Positions 7,780 through 17,142 are shown, numbered from the stretch's first letter. The stretch: DNA of 64,000 nt from Brasilonema angustatum HA4187-MV1 (GCA_019359695.1 JAHHGV010000002.1:1-64000); one strand, 5' to 3'. The notes: generated by a model from the sequence alone, not told the origin. Program-made: numbers and translations.

Positions 7780-8649
7780 ATGGAGGTACAAGATTTTTTT
7801 CATGTGCCTGTTTTAAGTCGCCAGGTAATTGAGGGTTTGGCTGTCCGTCCCGATGGGCATTATTTGGATGCAACGGTAGGCGGTGGCGGTCACAGTCGCC
7901 TGATTTTAGAAGCTGCACCCGATGTGCGAGTAACGGCTATTGACCAGGATGAGGACGCTTTGGCTGCGGCGCAAAAGATATTAGGCGCGTTTGGTGAACG
8001 TGTAAAATTTATTCATAGCAACTTTGCGGCGTACGATTTTCCACTGAGCAAGTATACCGGAATCATTGCTGATTTGGGCGTTAGCTCTCATCATCTGGAT
8101 ACATCGGAACGGGGTTTTAGTTTTCGCCAGCAAGCAAATTTGGATATGCGGATGAACAGGCGACAATCTCTAACGGCGGCTGATGTGATTAATGATTGGG
8201 ATGAAGCTAAATTAGCAAATATTTTCTTTGAATATGGTGAAGAAAGGTTGTCACGGCGCATAGCCAGACGGATTGTTCAACAACGCCCATTTAACACGAC
8301 AACAGAATTAGCACAGGCGATCGCCTCTTGTGTTCCCCCAAAATACCGCTACGGCAGAATTCACCCAGCTACCCGCGTTTTTCAAGCCTTGCGAATAGTC
8401 GTCAATAACGAGTTAAAATCCCTGGAAACTTTTTTGAGCAAAGCACCACAAGCCCTTGTACCAGGTGGCAAAATTGCAATTATTAGCTTTCACAGCTTAG
8501 AAGACCGCATTGTCAAGCATAGTTTCAAAGATTCGCCCTTATTGCAGGTTTTGACGAAAAAACCAATAGAAGCACAAGAAGAAGAAATTGTCAATAATCC
8601 CCGCGCTCGTTCTGCAAAGTTGAGGATAGCCGAGAGGGTTGAGGAGTAA
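7780..8649 (+). CDS. rsmH: 16S rRNA (cytosine1402-N4)-methyltransferase
   Basis: 289 aa from ATG 7780. It has the RsmH signatures [13 protein letters not shown] at the N-terminus, the SAM motif [46 protein letters not shown], and [17 protein letters not shown], ending with [14 protein letters not shown]. It methylates C1402 of 16S rRNA in the decoding centre. In-frame starts at ATG 7759 or TTG 7735 are possible; 7780 puts the conserved HVPVL motif at the usual distance. It is divergent from ndhH and convergent with the GST gene. Confidence 0.95.
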   Translation: MEVQDFFHVPVLSRQVIEGLAVRPDGHYLDATVGGGGHSRLILEAAPDVRVTAIDQDEDALAAAQKILGAFGERVKFIHSNFAAYDFPLSKYTGIIADLGVSSHHLDTSERGFSFRQQANLDMRMNRRQSLTAADVINDWDEAKLANIFFEYGEERLSRRIARRIVQQRPFNTTTELAQAIASCVPPKYRYGRIHPATRVFQALRIVVNNELKSLETFLSKAPQALVPGGKIAIISFHSLEDRIVKHSFKDSPLLQVLTKKPIEAQEEEIVNNPRARSAKLRIAERVEE

Positions 8650-8652
8650 GGG

Positions 8653-8670
8653 AGCAGGGAGCACCCTGCT
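8653..8670. terminator. Hairpin between convergent genes
   Basis: AGCAGGG and CCCTGCT form a 7-bp stem with a 4-nt loop in the short gap between rsmH and the convergent GST gene. There is no strong T-tract on either side, so a bidirectional terminator role is only plausible. Confidence 0.4.
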
Positions 8671-8677
8671 ATACTAG

Positions 8678-9298
8678 TTACACAGATGCCTGCTCCAAAC
8701 TATTAATAGTAATATGATTAGGCTGGGTTCTAACTAACTCAAGCCAAGTTTTAATAAACCGATAGTTAGTCAAATCAAAGCCACCCTCATCAGCTACATG
8801 AGTATAAGCGTAGAGAGCAATATCTGCTATTGTGTAACGGTTTCCTAGAAAAAACTGCCTAGTTGTCAAATGTTTTTCCATGATATCGAGAGCCACGTAA
8901 CCTAACTCTGTTTTGGCAGTTAAAGTTTGTTGGTATTCGGATGGTGCGCCAAGATAGCGAGTTATGTAGCGAGCGATCGCAAGATTTGGCGCGTGGCTGT
9001 ACTGCTCAAAGAAAAGCCATTGTAATGTTTGAGCATGTTCGAGTCGGTTATTTGGTAATAAATTAGTGCCTTCACTGAGGTAACATAAAATAGCGTTTGA
9101 CTCCCAAAGAAATGTTCCTGTCTCAATTTCTAACAAGGGGACTTTTCCATGAGGATTCTTAGCCAGAAAATCAGGAGTGCGATTCTCTTTTTTCAGAATA
9201 TCAATATTTACCCATTCAAATTGTCTACATAACTGTTTCAATAATAACTTGACCTTGTAACAGTTACCTGATTCGTTAAACCCATAAACCCTAAGCAT
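8678..9298 (-). CDS. Glutathione S-transferase family protein
   Basis: 206 aa with a thioredoxin-like N-terminal domain: YGFNESGNCYKVKLLL carries the active-site Ser/Asn region, NPHGKVPLLEIETG carries the cis-Pro of the glutathione site, and ESNAILCYL follows. The alpha-helical C-terminal domain contains FLGNRYTIADIALYAYTH, the N-capping box of GSTs. SD GGAG lies 9 nt before ATG. Substrate is not predictable. It is convergent with rsmH. Confidence 0.9.
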   Translation of the reverse strand: MLRVYGFNESGNCYKVKLLLKQLCRQFEWVNIDILKKENRTPDFLAKNPHGKVPLLEIETGTFLWESNAILCYLSEGTNLLPNNRLEHAQTLQWLFFEQYSHAPNLAIARYITRYLGAPSEYQQTLTAKTELGYVALDIMEKHLTTRQFFLGNRYTIADIALYAYTHVADEGGFDLTNYRFIKTWLELVRTQPNHITINSLEQASV

Positions 9299-9615
9299 CT
9301 AATTTTCTCCAAAAATTTATTAATCGTCATTGAGATTGAAGCAATGAGACAGTCGTTTACGACTTCAAAACAGGTAAACGTTTAAGCATCTCCTTGTATG
9401 AAGTTCTGTCTCAAAAAACTCTATCCTGCGATGGCAATCCGATTTGATTCGGAGAATCGCTCGCGCAGACGCTTAATAGGGAACGCTTAACAGTGAACAG
9501 TGAACAATTGATCACTGGTAACTGGTACTGCGGGTACTTGATAACTGATAAAGGTGTACGTAGCTTCGCAAAAACCAAAGAAGAATTCTATCTTTTGGCG
9601 CAGTATACTTTAAGA
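9299..9615. other. Intergenic, no gene seen
   Basis: About 317 bp with short repeats (AACAGTGAACAGTGAACA near 9488 and GGTAACTGGTACT near 9527). I see no gene or structured RNA here. Confidence 0.5.
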
Positions 9616-10356
9616 TTAACGTACCGCTATTAATCTACCTGCTGCACCTCCGGTATAGGTATTCGTATTTGTTACTTTTGCACCGCTACTTTCTATTAAT
9701 TGGATAAAATCAGGCATTTTTAACTGATTAATAATGCTTTGGGCTAAGTAGCGATATGGAGTTGTATCGGCAATAAAAGGACGTACAATCTGGGGTACAA
9801 TCTTACTCATCCAGATAGTATAAATGTTTCTCCACAGCACAGGTTTTTCTGGATAAAAATGGTCGAGTATGAGTAAACGTCCTCCTGGACGTAGGACTCT
9901 TAACATTTGTGCAAGTGACACTTCACGATTTGGAAAGTTACGGAAAGTAAACGCCGTTACCACTACGTCATATGTGCAATCGGGGCGAGGAATAGAACAC
10001 ACATCACCTTCAAAATAGTTACTATCAGCGTCCATGCTACGAGCTACGCTCAGCATTCCAGGGGAAAGATCCATTCCCTCAATTTGTATTCCAGGATAGA
10101 AGCGATTCAAACATCTGGTAGACTCTCCAGTACCACAACCAACATCTAGTATTTTTTCACCTGGTTGCAGTTGTAAATCGCGTAAAGCTTGTCGATACCA
10201 TAAACTAGTGTGCCCAAGAAAAACAAGAGTTCTTAAGAAATCATAACGAGTAGCAATATCGTCAAAGAGATTACGAATATAGTTGCGTTTGTCATCTCCT
10301 TCTAATTTGGTTGCTTGTGTTGGAGTGACAGAAGAGTAATTTGTGTTTTGGGACAT
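9616..10356 (-). CDS. UbiE/MenG-like quinone C-methyltransferase
   Basis: 246 aa. The N-terminal YIRNLFDDIATRYDFL and LGHTSLWYR resemble the UbiE family box, followed by SAM motif I ILDVGCGTGEST and FRNFPNREVSLAQMLRVLRPGG, which matches the UbiE FGLRNV/RVLKPGG region. ATG 10356 is preferred over the upstream frame start because the extra 28 residues are unlike the family. It follows a MenA-like prenyltransferase gene on the same strand by about 155 bp, so the pair could make and methylate a naphthoquinone such as phylloquinone. It is divergent from textbook MenG, so a paralogue acting on another prenylquinone is possible. Confidence 0.75.
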   Translation of the reverse strand: MSQNTNYSSVTPTQATKLEGDDKRNYIRNLFDDIATRYDFLRTLVFLGHTSLWYRQALRDLQLQPGEKILDVGCGTGESTRCLNRFYPGIQIEGMDLSPGMLSVARSMDADSNYFEGDVCSIPRPDCTYDVVVTAFTFRNFPNREVSLAQMLRVLRPGGRLLILDHFYPEKPVLWRNIYTIWMSKIVPQIVRPFIADTTPYRYLAQSIINQLKMPDFIQLIESSGAKVTNTNTYTGGAAGRLIAVR

Positions 10357-10510
10357 TCTAATTTTCTCACTGATGTTGACTTGGTTGTTAAGTAGTTGGA
10401 TAAAAATATTATGCGTCCGCCGCGTGAGCGCAGCGGGCAAGGGAGGGCATACGAAGCGTAAGCACTCCGGGCATAGTGAAGTTTATTTATGTCCACTTAC
10501 TTAATAGTCA

Positions 10511-11422
10511 TTAGACACTCGGAAGTAAAAATCCGATTCCTAATAAGAATCCAAGGCTTAAGTACATGGATATAGCAATAAACTTACAGTTACTCACCTG
10601 ATTAGGCTGGTCATGATAATTATTGACATGACTAAATAATTTGAGAGCGTAAAAAAGACTTAGAAAACTTAGCAAGCTCAGCGGTGGAAATATTTTTAAT
10701 AAAACGAAGACAGCAATTAAAAAATATATTCCATATCCCCACCAAGATAAAACTTGCGCAGATTTTGCGGTACCCAAACGTACAACAGGTGAATACTTCC
10801 CTCCAGCTAAATCATCTTCAACTTGGTGAAAATGCGAGCAGAACAAAATTAAGCAGGTTACTAATCCTACAATGACTGAAGCAGCTAAAGCAGTTAGGGA
10901 CCAAGTTGGATTTTGATTGTAATAAGCTGCACTAACAGACAATGGACCATAGGTGATGAAGCAAATTATTTCACCTATACCTTTGTAGCCCAATCGAAAG
11001 GGAGGTCCTTGGTAACTGTAACCTAACAAACATGCAAGTAATACTAAGATAAGAAGCGTTACATCTTTTTGCCAAAAAGCTAATAGCGATGTTGTTAATA
11101 AACCTAGAATTAAAAAAGAATTACCAAACCACAACCAAAAATTTGATGTTTCTTTGCCTGTCAAATTAATAAGAGAGTGTAGTTTATTGACATCTACCCC
11201 TGTTTCAGCATCAAACACATCGTTACTAACATTCACCCAAATCTGAACGCAAATAGATGCAAATAAAAAAATCAAAAAATTTGTGGGATTAAAGTTTCTA
11301 GTCTCTGCGATCGCTACAGTTGTACCCACCCACAGAGGTATGAGAGCAACACTGTAAAGAGGAAGCTTAATTGCAGCACGCCAAAGTTTACTTCTAGATG
11401 AATTCTCTATTACTGTTGTCAT
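10511..11422 (-). CDS. menA: 1,4-dihydroxy-2-naphthoate phytyltransferase (UbiA superfamily)
   Basis: 303 aa, multi-pass membrane protein. Both Asp-rich prenyl-diphosphate/Mg sites are present: NVSNDVFDAETGVDVNK and HFHQVEDDLAGGK. YSYQGPPFRLGYKGIGE and the C-terminal YHDQPNQVSNCKFIA match cyanobacterial MenA (Slr1518 type), which prenylates DHNA on the way to phylloquinone, the A1 cofactor of photosystem I. The ATG at 11422 is preferred over an in-frame TTG two codons earlier. A UbiE-like methyltransferase gene follows, suggesting a quinone operon. Confidence 0.88.
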   Translation of the reverse strand: MTTVIENSSRSKLWRAAIKLPLYSVALIPLWVGTTVAIAETRNFNPTNFLIFLFASICVQIWVNVSNDVFDAETGVDVNKLHSLINLTGKETSNFWLWFGNSFLILGLLTTSLLAFWQKDVTLLILVLLACLLGYSYQGPPFRLGYKGIGEIICFITYGPLSVSAAYYNQNPTWSLTALAASVIVGLVTCLILFCSHFHQVEDDLAGGKYSPVVRLGTAKSAQVLSWWGYGIYFLIAVFVLLKIFPPLSLLSFLSLFYALKLFSHVNNYHDQPNQVSNCKFIAISMYLSLGFLLGIGFLLPSV

Positions 11423-11774
11423 TTGCAAAAAGTTTTATCAAAAGGAACTTAACTAAGTGAACCGGAATAAACCAGGGTAAATTACTTCAGCTAAATTGCT
11501 CACTCGTAAATGAAATGAGACTTTTGGGAACTTTTAAAGATATTTCAATAATTTATCCCTAGAGTCGTATTTCTACAATTGTTCTGATGGTAGTTGTTAT
11601 TTTTTCTTATGATAAGTGAAAATGGTAAATTACAAAAAGAAAATTAACTTAAGTTCAAAAGATGTTTTAAGGGTTCCTTCCAACGAACTCTGGTGGGCAC
11701 ATACTGGGCGATGCTCCCAAAAGGGCAATTGCCGGATGGGCAAACTTATGGCAGGATATCGCATTTGTGCATAA
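11423..11774. other. Intergenic, no gene recognised
   Basis: About 350 bp between two minus-strand genes. Six-frame reading of 11640-11770 gives a short open stretch on the minus strand without recognisable motifs. It may be a remnant of a C-terminal extension of the NACHT gene, but I cannot support that. Confidence 0.4.
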
Positions 11775-13466
11775 TTAGCAACTTGGGTTATTAAGGCAAT
11801 CAATCAACAACTGTTTTGCATTGTCATATTGGGTTTCATCACCCGCCACAAGACTATCGAGTTGGCGTTTCATCAACTGCAACAGGTAGTCTGGGTTTGG
11901 CAACATCTCCACTGCGAACAAAAAGACTTCTCGCCAGCGTTTCTCACTCATATGGCAGACAAGGTTTTGAAAAGCTTCTTCAGCATGTGATGGTGGACTA
12001 GCAACAATTTTTCTGGCAGCAAAGTATTTCTGAAAGATGATGTGCGAAAAGGAGTAAATACCTCTTGCTCGCTCAACCAGTAAACCATGCTGAGCTTCTA
12101 TAGATTTCAAAATATCTTCGCTGTCAACTTGAAGTGTTTCTAAAAAGGTGCTATTCTCAGGGGATGTATGGATATGATGGGATATTGCTTGCTCAATTGC
12201 ACTTAGCTTGAAGAAGTACTCGCCACGTTCAAAGGTCGTCCAAGCAATTTGACTTAGCATATCTTCTTTATGCTGCCGAGATTGTTTATAAACCTGATTT
12301 CGCTCAATACCGCGTTTGGCATCCCATTTTTTCAGTAATAAATCCACTGCTTCTTGATAAAGCTGCAAACAATGAGTTGGAAAATCTGCTGTTTCCTCAA
12401 ACACCAAGCATAACAGAGTCAGCAGCAAGGGATTACTTGCTAGTTCTTTAAGTGGCTGACTTGCTTGCAGCTTTTGCACAAAGCGTTGTGCTTGTAGCGT
12501 ATCTTGAGTTTGAAACCATTTGGCGGCAAACTCAGCGATTTGTTGGTCATCAAAATCGGCAACTTCTACTTCGGTGAATTCTTCAAAAGTATATTCCAAC
12601 GCTGCAATCCGGCAAGTTATAACTATGTAATTGGCACAAAACCGCGTTGAAACGTTGTGAATCTCCTGTAGCACTCGGTTAAGCTCAGTTTTCCTGACTT
12701 CATCTAATCCATCTAATAAAAGTAGCGATCGCCCTTGAGTCAAAAGCGTGAGAACTGCTTGAGGTTCAACAACTCCACATTCCTCAAATTGTACTGTGAT
12801 GTAGTCCAACAAGCTTGGTTGCCCTTTAGTTTCAGCAAAGTCCTTTAGAGTGATAAAAATTGGAACCAAATTTGACAAAAATTGACCGGAATTACATTGA
12901 GTTGCTACCCATTTCAAAAACACCGTTTTACCCGAACCTGGTTTTCCCCACATTATCAGCTTGTTGTAGCGTTCTACCCTTTCGAGTCCTGAGATCCGTT
13001 TTTGGTAAATGTTGTTCTTGTCACAACTCTCATACAATTGAGCAAGGGAAAGCCGCCTGCGTCCAGTGACTCGCTCTAAAATATTGATATCGGTGTATAT
13101 ACTCTCCAACCTTACTGGCTGCTCTTTATCTAGCAGCCGGATTATGTTACAACGTCTGGCAATACTGTCGTGAACTTTTTCTCGTACAGTCTGCACCAGA
13201 CTCTCTATCTGGGAAATACTTGCTGTATCATCTACCTCTGGAAGTGAGCAGAAACTCGCAATCTCATCCCATTCCAATCCTAGTTTTTCGCAGATTGTGA
13301 CAAAAATATAGCGATCAACTGGTTTACCTTGAAAAAACTTGCTAACTGGCTGACGGCTAATACTCAGTTCCTCAGCTAACGCCTGCTGCGTTAGTGAATT
13401 ACGAATCAGGGCAGCTTGCGCTTTTTTCATACCCTCAGCAGATGCTTGAAGCGAACGCCTGCTCAT
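11775..13466 (-). CDS. HTH-NACHT STAND NTPase
   Basis: 563 aa. Residues about 24-66 form a Xre-like helix-turn-helix (LTQQALAEELSISRQPVSKFF). A linker leads to a NACHT domain with P-loop MWGKPGSGKTVFL (174-181) and Walker B LLLLDGLDEV (248-257) with the NACHT-typical second acidic residue, then NPLLLTLLCLVF and the winged-helix region. It ends soon after the NTPase helical part, with no long C-terminal sensor repeat array, so it is short for this class. NACHT proteins in bacteria act in antiphage defence and signalling. It is divergent from a toxin-antitoxin-like pair starting at 13669. Confidence 0.88.
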   Translation of the reverse strand: MSRRSLQASAEGMKKAQAALIRNSLTQQALAEELSISRQPVSKFFQGKPVDRYIFVTICEKLGLEWDEIASFCSLPEVDDTASISQIESLVQTVREKVHDSIARRCNIIRLLDKEQPVRLESIYTDINILERVTGRRRLSLAQLYESCDKNNIYQKRISGLERVERYNKLIMWGKPGSGKTVFLKWVATQCNSGQFLSNLVPIFITLKDFAETKGQPSLLDYITVQFEECGVVEPQAVLTLLTQGRSLLLLDGLDEVRKTELNRVLQEIHNVSTRFCANYIVITCRIAALEYTFEEFTEVEVADFDDQQIAEFAAKWFQTQDTLQAQRFVQKLQASQPLKELASNPLLLTLLCLVFEETADFPTHCLQLYQEAVDLLLKKWDAKRGIERNQVYKQSRQHKEDMLSQIAWTTFERGEYFFKLSAIEQAISHHIHTSPENSTFLETLQVDSEDILKSIEAQHGLLVERARGIYSFSHIIFQKYFAARKIVASPPSHAEEAFQNLVCHMSEKRWREVFLFAVEMLPNPDYLLQLMKRQLDSLVAGDETQYDNAKQLLIDCLNNPSC

Positions 13467-13668
13467 TATACTTCATCATAAATAGTTATTATACGTATAT
13501 TAGCTGTTTTTTAGATAAGTCATGCATAAGTCATACAATACTCAATCTATACTCTCACCTTAACTCACTCAGGAACATAGAATACTGGAATTGTAGTTAC
13601 TTGACATCTCTTACATCAATTCAATTTATCGGATAACAAATGATGAGAATGTCAAACGAGGTGAAATA

Positions 13669-14283
13669 ATGACTGGAATTAACGTGACAATAGATGCCCC
13701 TTGTGACAACGACGTAATGCAACCGCTGTTGCGGATAGCAAGGGGGTTTCAAGATTATCTGAATTCACTACACCCGGACGAAATTAAATATTTGGCGGAA
13801 CAAATGGAAAGCACTTCTAGTAAGGCAAAGTACTCTAAGACTGAAATTGAGTTTGCTGCCAAACTTGGTGCCAATAAAATTAGTGATGAAGAGCGAGGTA
13901 AATTAGAATTTGCTGCACTAACTAGGAATTTTCACTGGAGACAAGAGTTACTTAAGTCTTCATTAACTGCTCCTCAAGTCGCCCAAATGCTCAATACAAC
14001 TCGTCAAACTCCGCACGATCGCCTAAAAAAGAATAGTTTAATTGCAGTTCAAGACAATGGAGTTTGGAAATTTCCCACCTGGCAATTCGATCCTCAAGGA
14101 CCAGATGGCGTCATTGCTGGACTACCTGACGTTTTAAATGCTCTCAATGTTCCTGCTATGTCCAAAATTAGTTGGTTAACTCGACATAACAAAGCTTTAA
14201 ACGGGCTTACGCCGATAGAAGCTTTGAAAAGCGGTCAAAAAGAGGAAGTTATTGCTGAGGCATGTTCCGTGGGAGTCTTCTAG
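13669..14283 (+). CDS. Xre/MbcA/ParS-like antitoxin of a RES toxin
   Basis: 204 aa starting at ATG after GAGGTG. The middle has a helix-turn-helix-like segment (LTAPQVAQMLNTTRQTPHDRL), then KFPTWQFDP, and a C-terminal part (WLTRHNKALNGLTPIEALKSGQ) typical of DUF2384/MbcA-ParS antitoxins, which bind RES-domain toxins. A RES-domain gene lies 287 bp downstream on the same strand. Unlike most such pairs the genes are not overlapping; a terminator-like hairpin separates them. The antitoxin role comes from the family and context. Confidence 0.75.
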   Translation: MTGINVTIDAPCDNDVMQPLLRIARGFQDYLNSLHPDEIKYLAEQMESTSSKAKYSKTEIEFAAKLGANKISDEERGKLEFAALTRNFHWRQELLKSSLTAPQVAQMLNTTRQTPHDRLKKNSLIAVQDNGVWKFPTWQFDPQGPDGVIAGLPDVLNALNVPAMSKISWLTRHNKALNGLTPIEALKSGQKEEVIAEACSVGVF

Positions 14284-14324
14284 CTATGTATTAAAGTTCA
14301 TTCATCAAATGGCACTAAACTTAG

Positions 14325-14354
14325 AAACCCAGGTGTTCCCAGCCACCTGGGTTT
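14325..14354 (+). terminator. Terminator-like hairpin between antitoxin and toxin genes
   Basis: AAACCCAGGTG (14325-14335) and CACCTGGGTTT (14344-14354) form a perfect 11-bp stem with an 8-nt loop, followed by a T-rich stretch (TTTTTATTTA). It would end or attenuate the antitoxin transcript before the RES gene. Confidence 0.75.
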
Positions 14355-14569
14355 TCAGTATTTTTATTTATCAAAATGATTATTGAGAAAATTACTGAAG
14401 TTATACTAAAAATTTTTCTAGAACTTACAAAAAATTTCCGGAATCACATGGATAGCTTGTGAATCTTCCAGTTGACAGAGTTTATAACTTTGGGTTTTGC
14501 AACGTTTCAAGGCTGATGGAACGTTAAATCTCCGAATTCTGTCAATCAACCAGAATAGGAGTAAAAAAT

Positions 14570-15343
14570 GTGGTAAAAATAACACCCCCGCCTCCTTGGT
14601 TTGGGAAGCCGAAACCAAAATTTTATACCTTAAATAAAGGTACTGAACTTTTAAGAATTTTTCGTCCTGACGAATTTAATACTGCTGCCCTAACCTTTCG
14701 TTTTTGGGGTCCACTTCATCGCTTTGACCATCATCTGGGAGAGTGTCCCTGTGTTGGCGTTGCACAAGAGAATAATAATACTTGTGGGTTGTGGACTCAG
14801 GAGGCGTCTTGTGGTGAGGAGATGCCTATCCCACAAAAACATTTTACTGCTCCTGCTTGCTATAAACCATTAGAACGCGAAGCATGGAATGATCCAGAAC
14901 GTGGGATATACTATGCTGCGCCTGCGCCTCTACTTTCGAGCTGTTTAGTGGAAGTTTTTGGTGACACAGGCTGTATAGAAATTGAGGATCACCAGATTGC
15001 TATCATCACTTGCACAAGTCGCATAAAATTATTGGATGTACGCGGTTCTGGTGCAATGCGAGCTGGTGCGAATGACGCAACTTTAGCAAAAACAGACAAA
15101 CGTGGTATGAGTCAAGCTTGGTCGCGCTACTTTTATGAACAAAAACAAATATACCCTGATATTCAAGGGATTATTTACCACAATGCTCATAATGGTGAAG
15201 AGGCGATCGCAATTTATGAACGTGCAAAACATCTGCTCACCTGTCCACCAGAAAACGTTTTGTCACTCAAACATGAATTGTTCAGGGGTTTGATTCTAAA
15301 AGCTGCAGACGAAAACAATCTTGAAGTGGAGCGTTATTGGTAA
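14570..15343 (+). CDS. RES-domain protein, probable NAD+-degrading toxin
   Basis: 257 aa from GTG 14570, with AGGAG about 8 nt upstream. RES toxins use conserved Arg, Glu and Ser residues; candidates are Arg in LLRIFRP, Glu in SSCLVEVFGD and Ser in the DIQGIIYHNAHNGEE region. GIYYAAPAPLLSSCLVEVF is the RES-like core. RES toxins deplete cellular NAD+ and are neutralised by Xre/MbcA-type antitoxins such as the preceding gene. An ATG two bases before the GTG reads only ATG TGG TAA, so initiation there would be futile, a possible brake on toxin synthesis. NAD+ activity is inferred from the family. Confidence 0.78.
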   Translation: MVKITPPPPWFGKPKPKFYTLNKGTELLRIFRPDEFNTAALTFRFWGPLHRFDHHLGECPCVGVAQENNNTCGLWTQEASCGEEMPIPQKHFTAPACYKPLEREAWNDPERGIYYAAPAPLLSSCLVEVFGDTGCIEIEDHQIAIITCTSRIKLLDVRGSGAMRAGANDATLAKTDKRGMSQAWSRYFYEQKQIYPDIQGIIYHNAHNGEEAIAIYERAKHLLTCPPENVLSLKHELFRGLILKAADENNLEVERYW

Positions 15344-15384
15344 TTCTCAGCCTCTACGAAAGCTAAAACAACACAAACAAAAGT

Positions 15385-16317
15385 ATGGATAGTAAATCCG
15401 ATAATTCTGAGTCTGGTAAAAGTATAATTGCTAGGGAAGCAGTAGATTGGCTACTGCAACGCATCTTCCAACTTCCTAAAAAATGGTTAATTATTAGTAT
15501 TATTCTTATTCTTCTGAGTACTTGTGAAATCGGTTGGAGCAAGAAAGAATTATTTTCATTTAAATTTAAAGTTACGAATACAACAGCTATTTTTTTGTCG
15601 CTGGTTTGGTTACCATCTATATTAAAAGTTTTTGCTTTGAGCGGGGGAGCACTCAAGACACCCTTAGGAGAAATTGGTGGCTCAGGTATGAAGACAATGC
15701 TAGAGTCATTAACTGGTGATTCACTCGGATTTCTTATTGAGCAGACTAAGCGAGCAGAAGAAGTTGCTCCACCGAAACAGCAAGAAGAAATGCGTCAAAT
15801 TCGTCGAGAATGGCAGAAAGTTTACGCCTCAACAGTTCCTGTGTCAGACGCCAGACAAGAAATGGAGCGGTTAGCCGAACGCTATAAGGAACTAAGAACG
15901 ACAATGCCTTTTGGAGCACAGCGAACATTTGAGATGGAATCTCTGAGTGGACGCATGCGTGCTTTAGCTCCAGAAGTGAAATATACTGTACAGGAAGTAA
16001 AAGATCTTCTGCAATCAGATGACCAAGGTAAACGTTTATTAGGACTTTCTGTTGCTGAGTGGTCTAGTGATGCAATATATTTTGATTTGATTTTACATCT
16101 AATTAGTCATTCAGAAACAGCGTTTGAGCAAACAAGTGCATTGCGAGCAGTGGGAAAAATGGTGTCTAAATTGGATGCTCACCAGAATAAAAATTTACAA
16201 GCAGCAATCATTGAACAGCGTAACTTCAATGAAGAAGAAAAGCGTTGGATTAAGCCTAATTCTAATCGTTGGGTATTGAGCGATCGCATACTATCAGCGC
16301 TCAATGAATTAGTGTGA
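15385..16317 (+). CDS. Unrecognised membrane protein with helical C-terminal domain
   Basis: 310 aa. Two N-terminal transmembrane segments (LIISIILILLSTCEIGW and TAIFLSLVWLPSILKVFAL) are followed by a charged, probably coiled-coil cytoplasmic part (about 110-200). A HEAT-like C-terminal helical region follows (LLQSDDQGKRLLGLSVAEWSSD and SALRAVGKMVSKL). It starts 42 bp after the RES gene and may share its transcript. I do not recognise the family; helical-repeat domains of this kind often bind proteins. Confidence 0.65.
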   Translation: MDSKSDNSESGKSIIAREAVDWLLQRIFQLPKKWLIISIILILLSTCEIGWSKKELFSFKFKVTNTTAIFLSLVWLPSILKVFALSGGALKTPLGEIGGSGMKTMLESLTGDSLGFLIEQTKRAEEVAPPKQQEEMRQIRREWQKVYASTVPVSDARQEMERLAERYKELRTTMPFGAQRTFEMESLSGRMRALAPEVKYTVQEVKDLLQSDDQGKRLLGLSVAEWSSDAIYFDLILHLISHSETAFEQTSALRAVGKMVSKLDAHQNKNLQAAIIEQRNFNEEEKRWIKPNSNRWVLSDRILSALNELV

Positions 16318-16341
16318 CTTGCAGTATTTTAAGGAGACAAA

Positions 16342-16636
16342 TTGGTAATTCATGTAAACACACAAACACTGCCGTGTTGGGATATGAGTGGACTCTATCC
16401 CGATGGGGGAGGCGTGGTCGTGGAAGCGATCTGTCAATTTAATTATTGAACAATTCACAGCCTATTCGCCTCAGCTTGGTCAAATGGCTGAGCGAGCATT
16501 TCGCGATAAGTGGATAGATGCTCTCCCTCGTGCTGGGAAAGATTCCAATGGCATCTGCTTACCTCAATGCGGCGACGAGTCGCGCATTCTCGTCAACTAC
16601 ACGCCAGTTTTCAAAACTGCTATATATAAGTCCTAA
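16342..16636 (+). pseudogene. Remnant of an M3-family oligoendopeptidase F
   Basis: Two fragments in different frames match PepF-type peptidases. From TTG 16342, behind AAGGAG, the frame reads to LPCWDMSGLYPDGGG, the family N-terminus (consensus LPRWDLSxLYP). From about 16448 another frame reads YSPQLGQMAERAFRDKWIDA and continues LPRAGK, then DESRILVNYTP, the segment just before the catalytic HELGH. It stops before the HExxH helix. The bulk of the gene, including the catalytic zinc site, is deleted, so no active product is possible. Confidence 0.7.
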
Positions 16637-16857
16637 TTTCCAAACTCTCAAATTTTCTACCTTTCCTACTTTTTTTATAGAAATAACCTAACTTTCTCAC
16701 TTTTAATAAATACAGAGACCTGCTAGTATTTAGGGTGATTTGTAAATAAAAGAATACTTTTGAATGTAAAAATCAATTTATATTTTGTCACTTTTCCGAA
16801 AAAGTTAGCGCTTTAAGCATTCTTTTTCAGATAAAGTTAGCTTGAGGAGTGCCTACC

Positions 16858-17142
16858 GTGGACAAAATTCAACTGGCTTTGGTTGTTAGTTACCTACTGA
16901 TAACCTGCTATTTTTTTGTGAATTGGTTAATTTTTTCTATTCGGCATCCAAACTCTTCTCCAGAAGGAAAGTTTTTAACTTTGGTAATCCTTGTTATAAC
17001 AACTGGCTTATGGTTTCTGATTATTCCCATGTCTTGTCTGAAAATCTTGAAGACACGGAAACTAGAGGTTAGCATTGTGATACCTGTTATCGTTGCGCTT
17101 TTTGCGTTTAGCATGTATCTGTATGCATTTTTGACAAGTTAA
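16858..17142 (+). CDS. Small membrane protein, unrecognised
   Basis: 94 aa from GTG 16858, chosen because GAGGAG lies 8 nt upstream; GTG 16849 is in frame but its SD spacing is wrong. Three hydrophobic segments (LALVVSYLLITCYFFVNWLI, FLTLVILVITTGLWFLIIP, VSIVIPVIVALFAFSMYLYAF) predict a three-helix membrane protein with short polar loops. No family is recognised and there is no obvious operon partner. Confidence 0.55.
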   Translation: MDKIQLALVVSYLLITCYFFVNWLIFSIRHPNSSPEGKFLTLVILVITTGLWFLIIPMSCLKILKTRKLEVSIVIPVIVALFAFSMYLYAFLTS

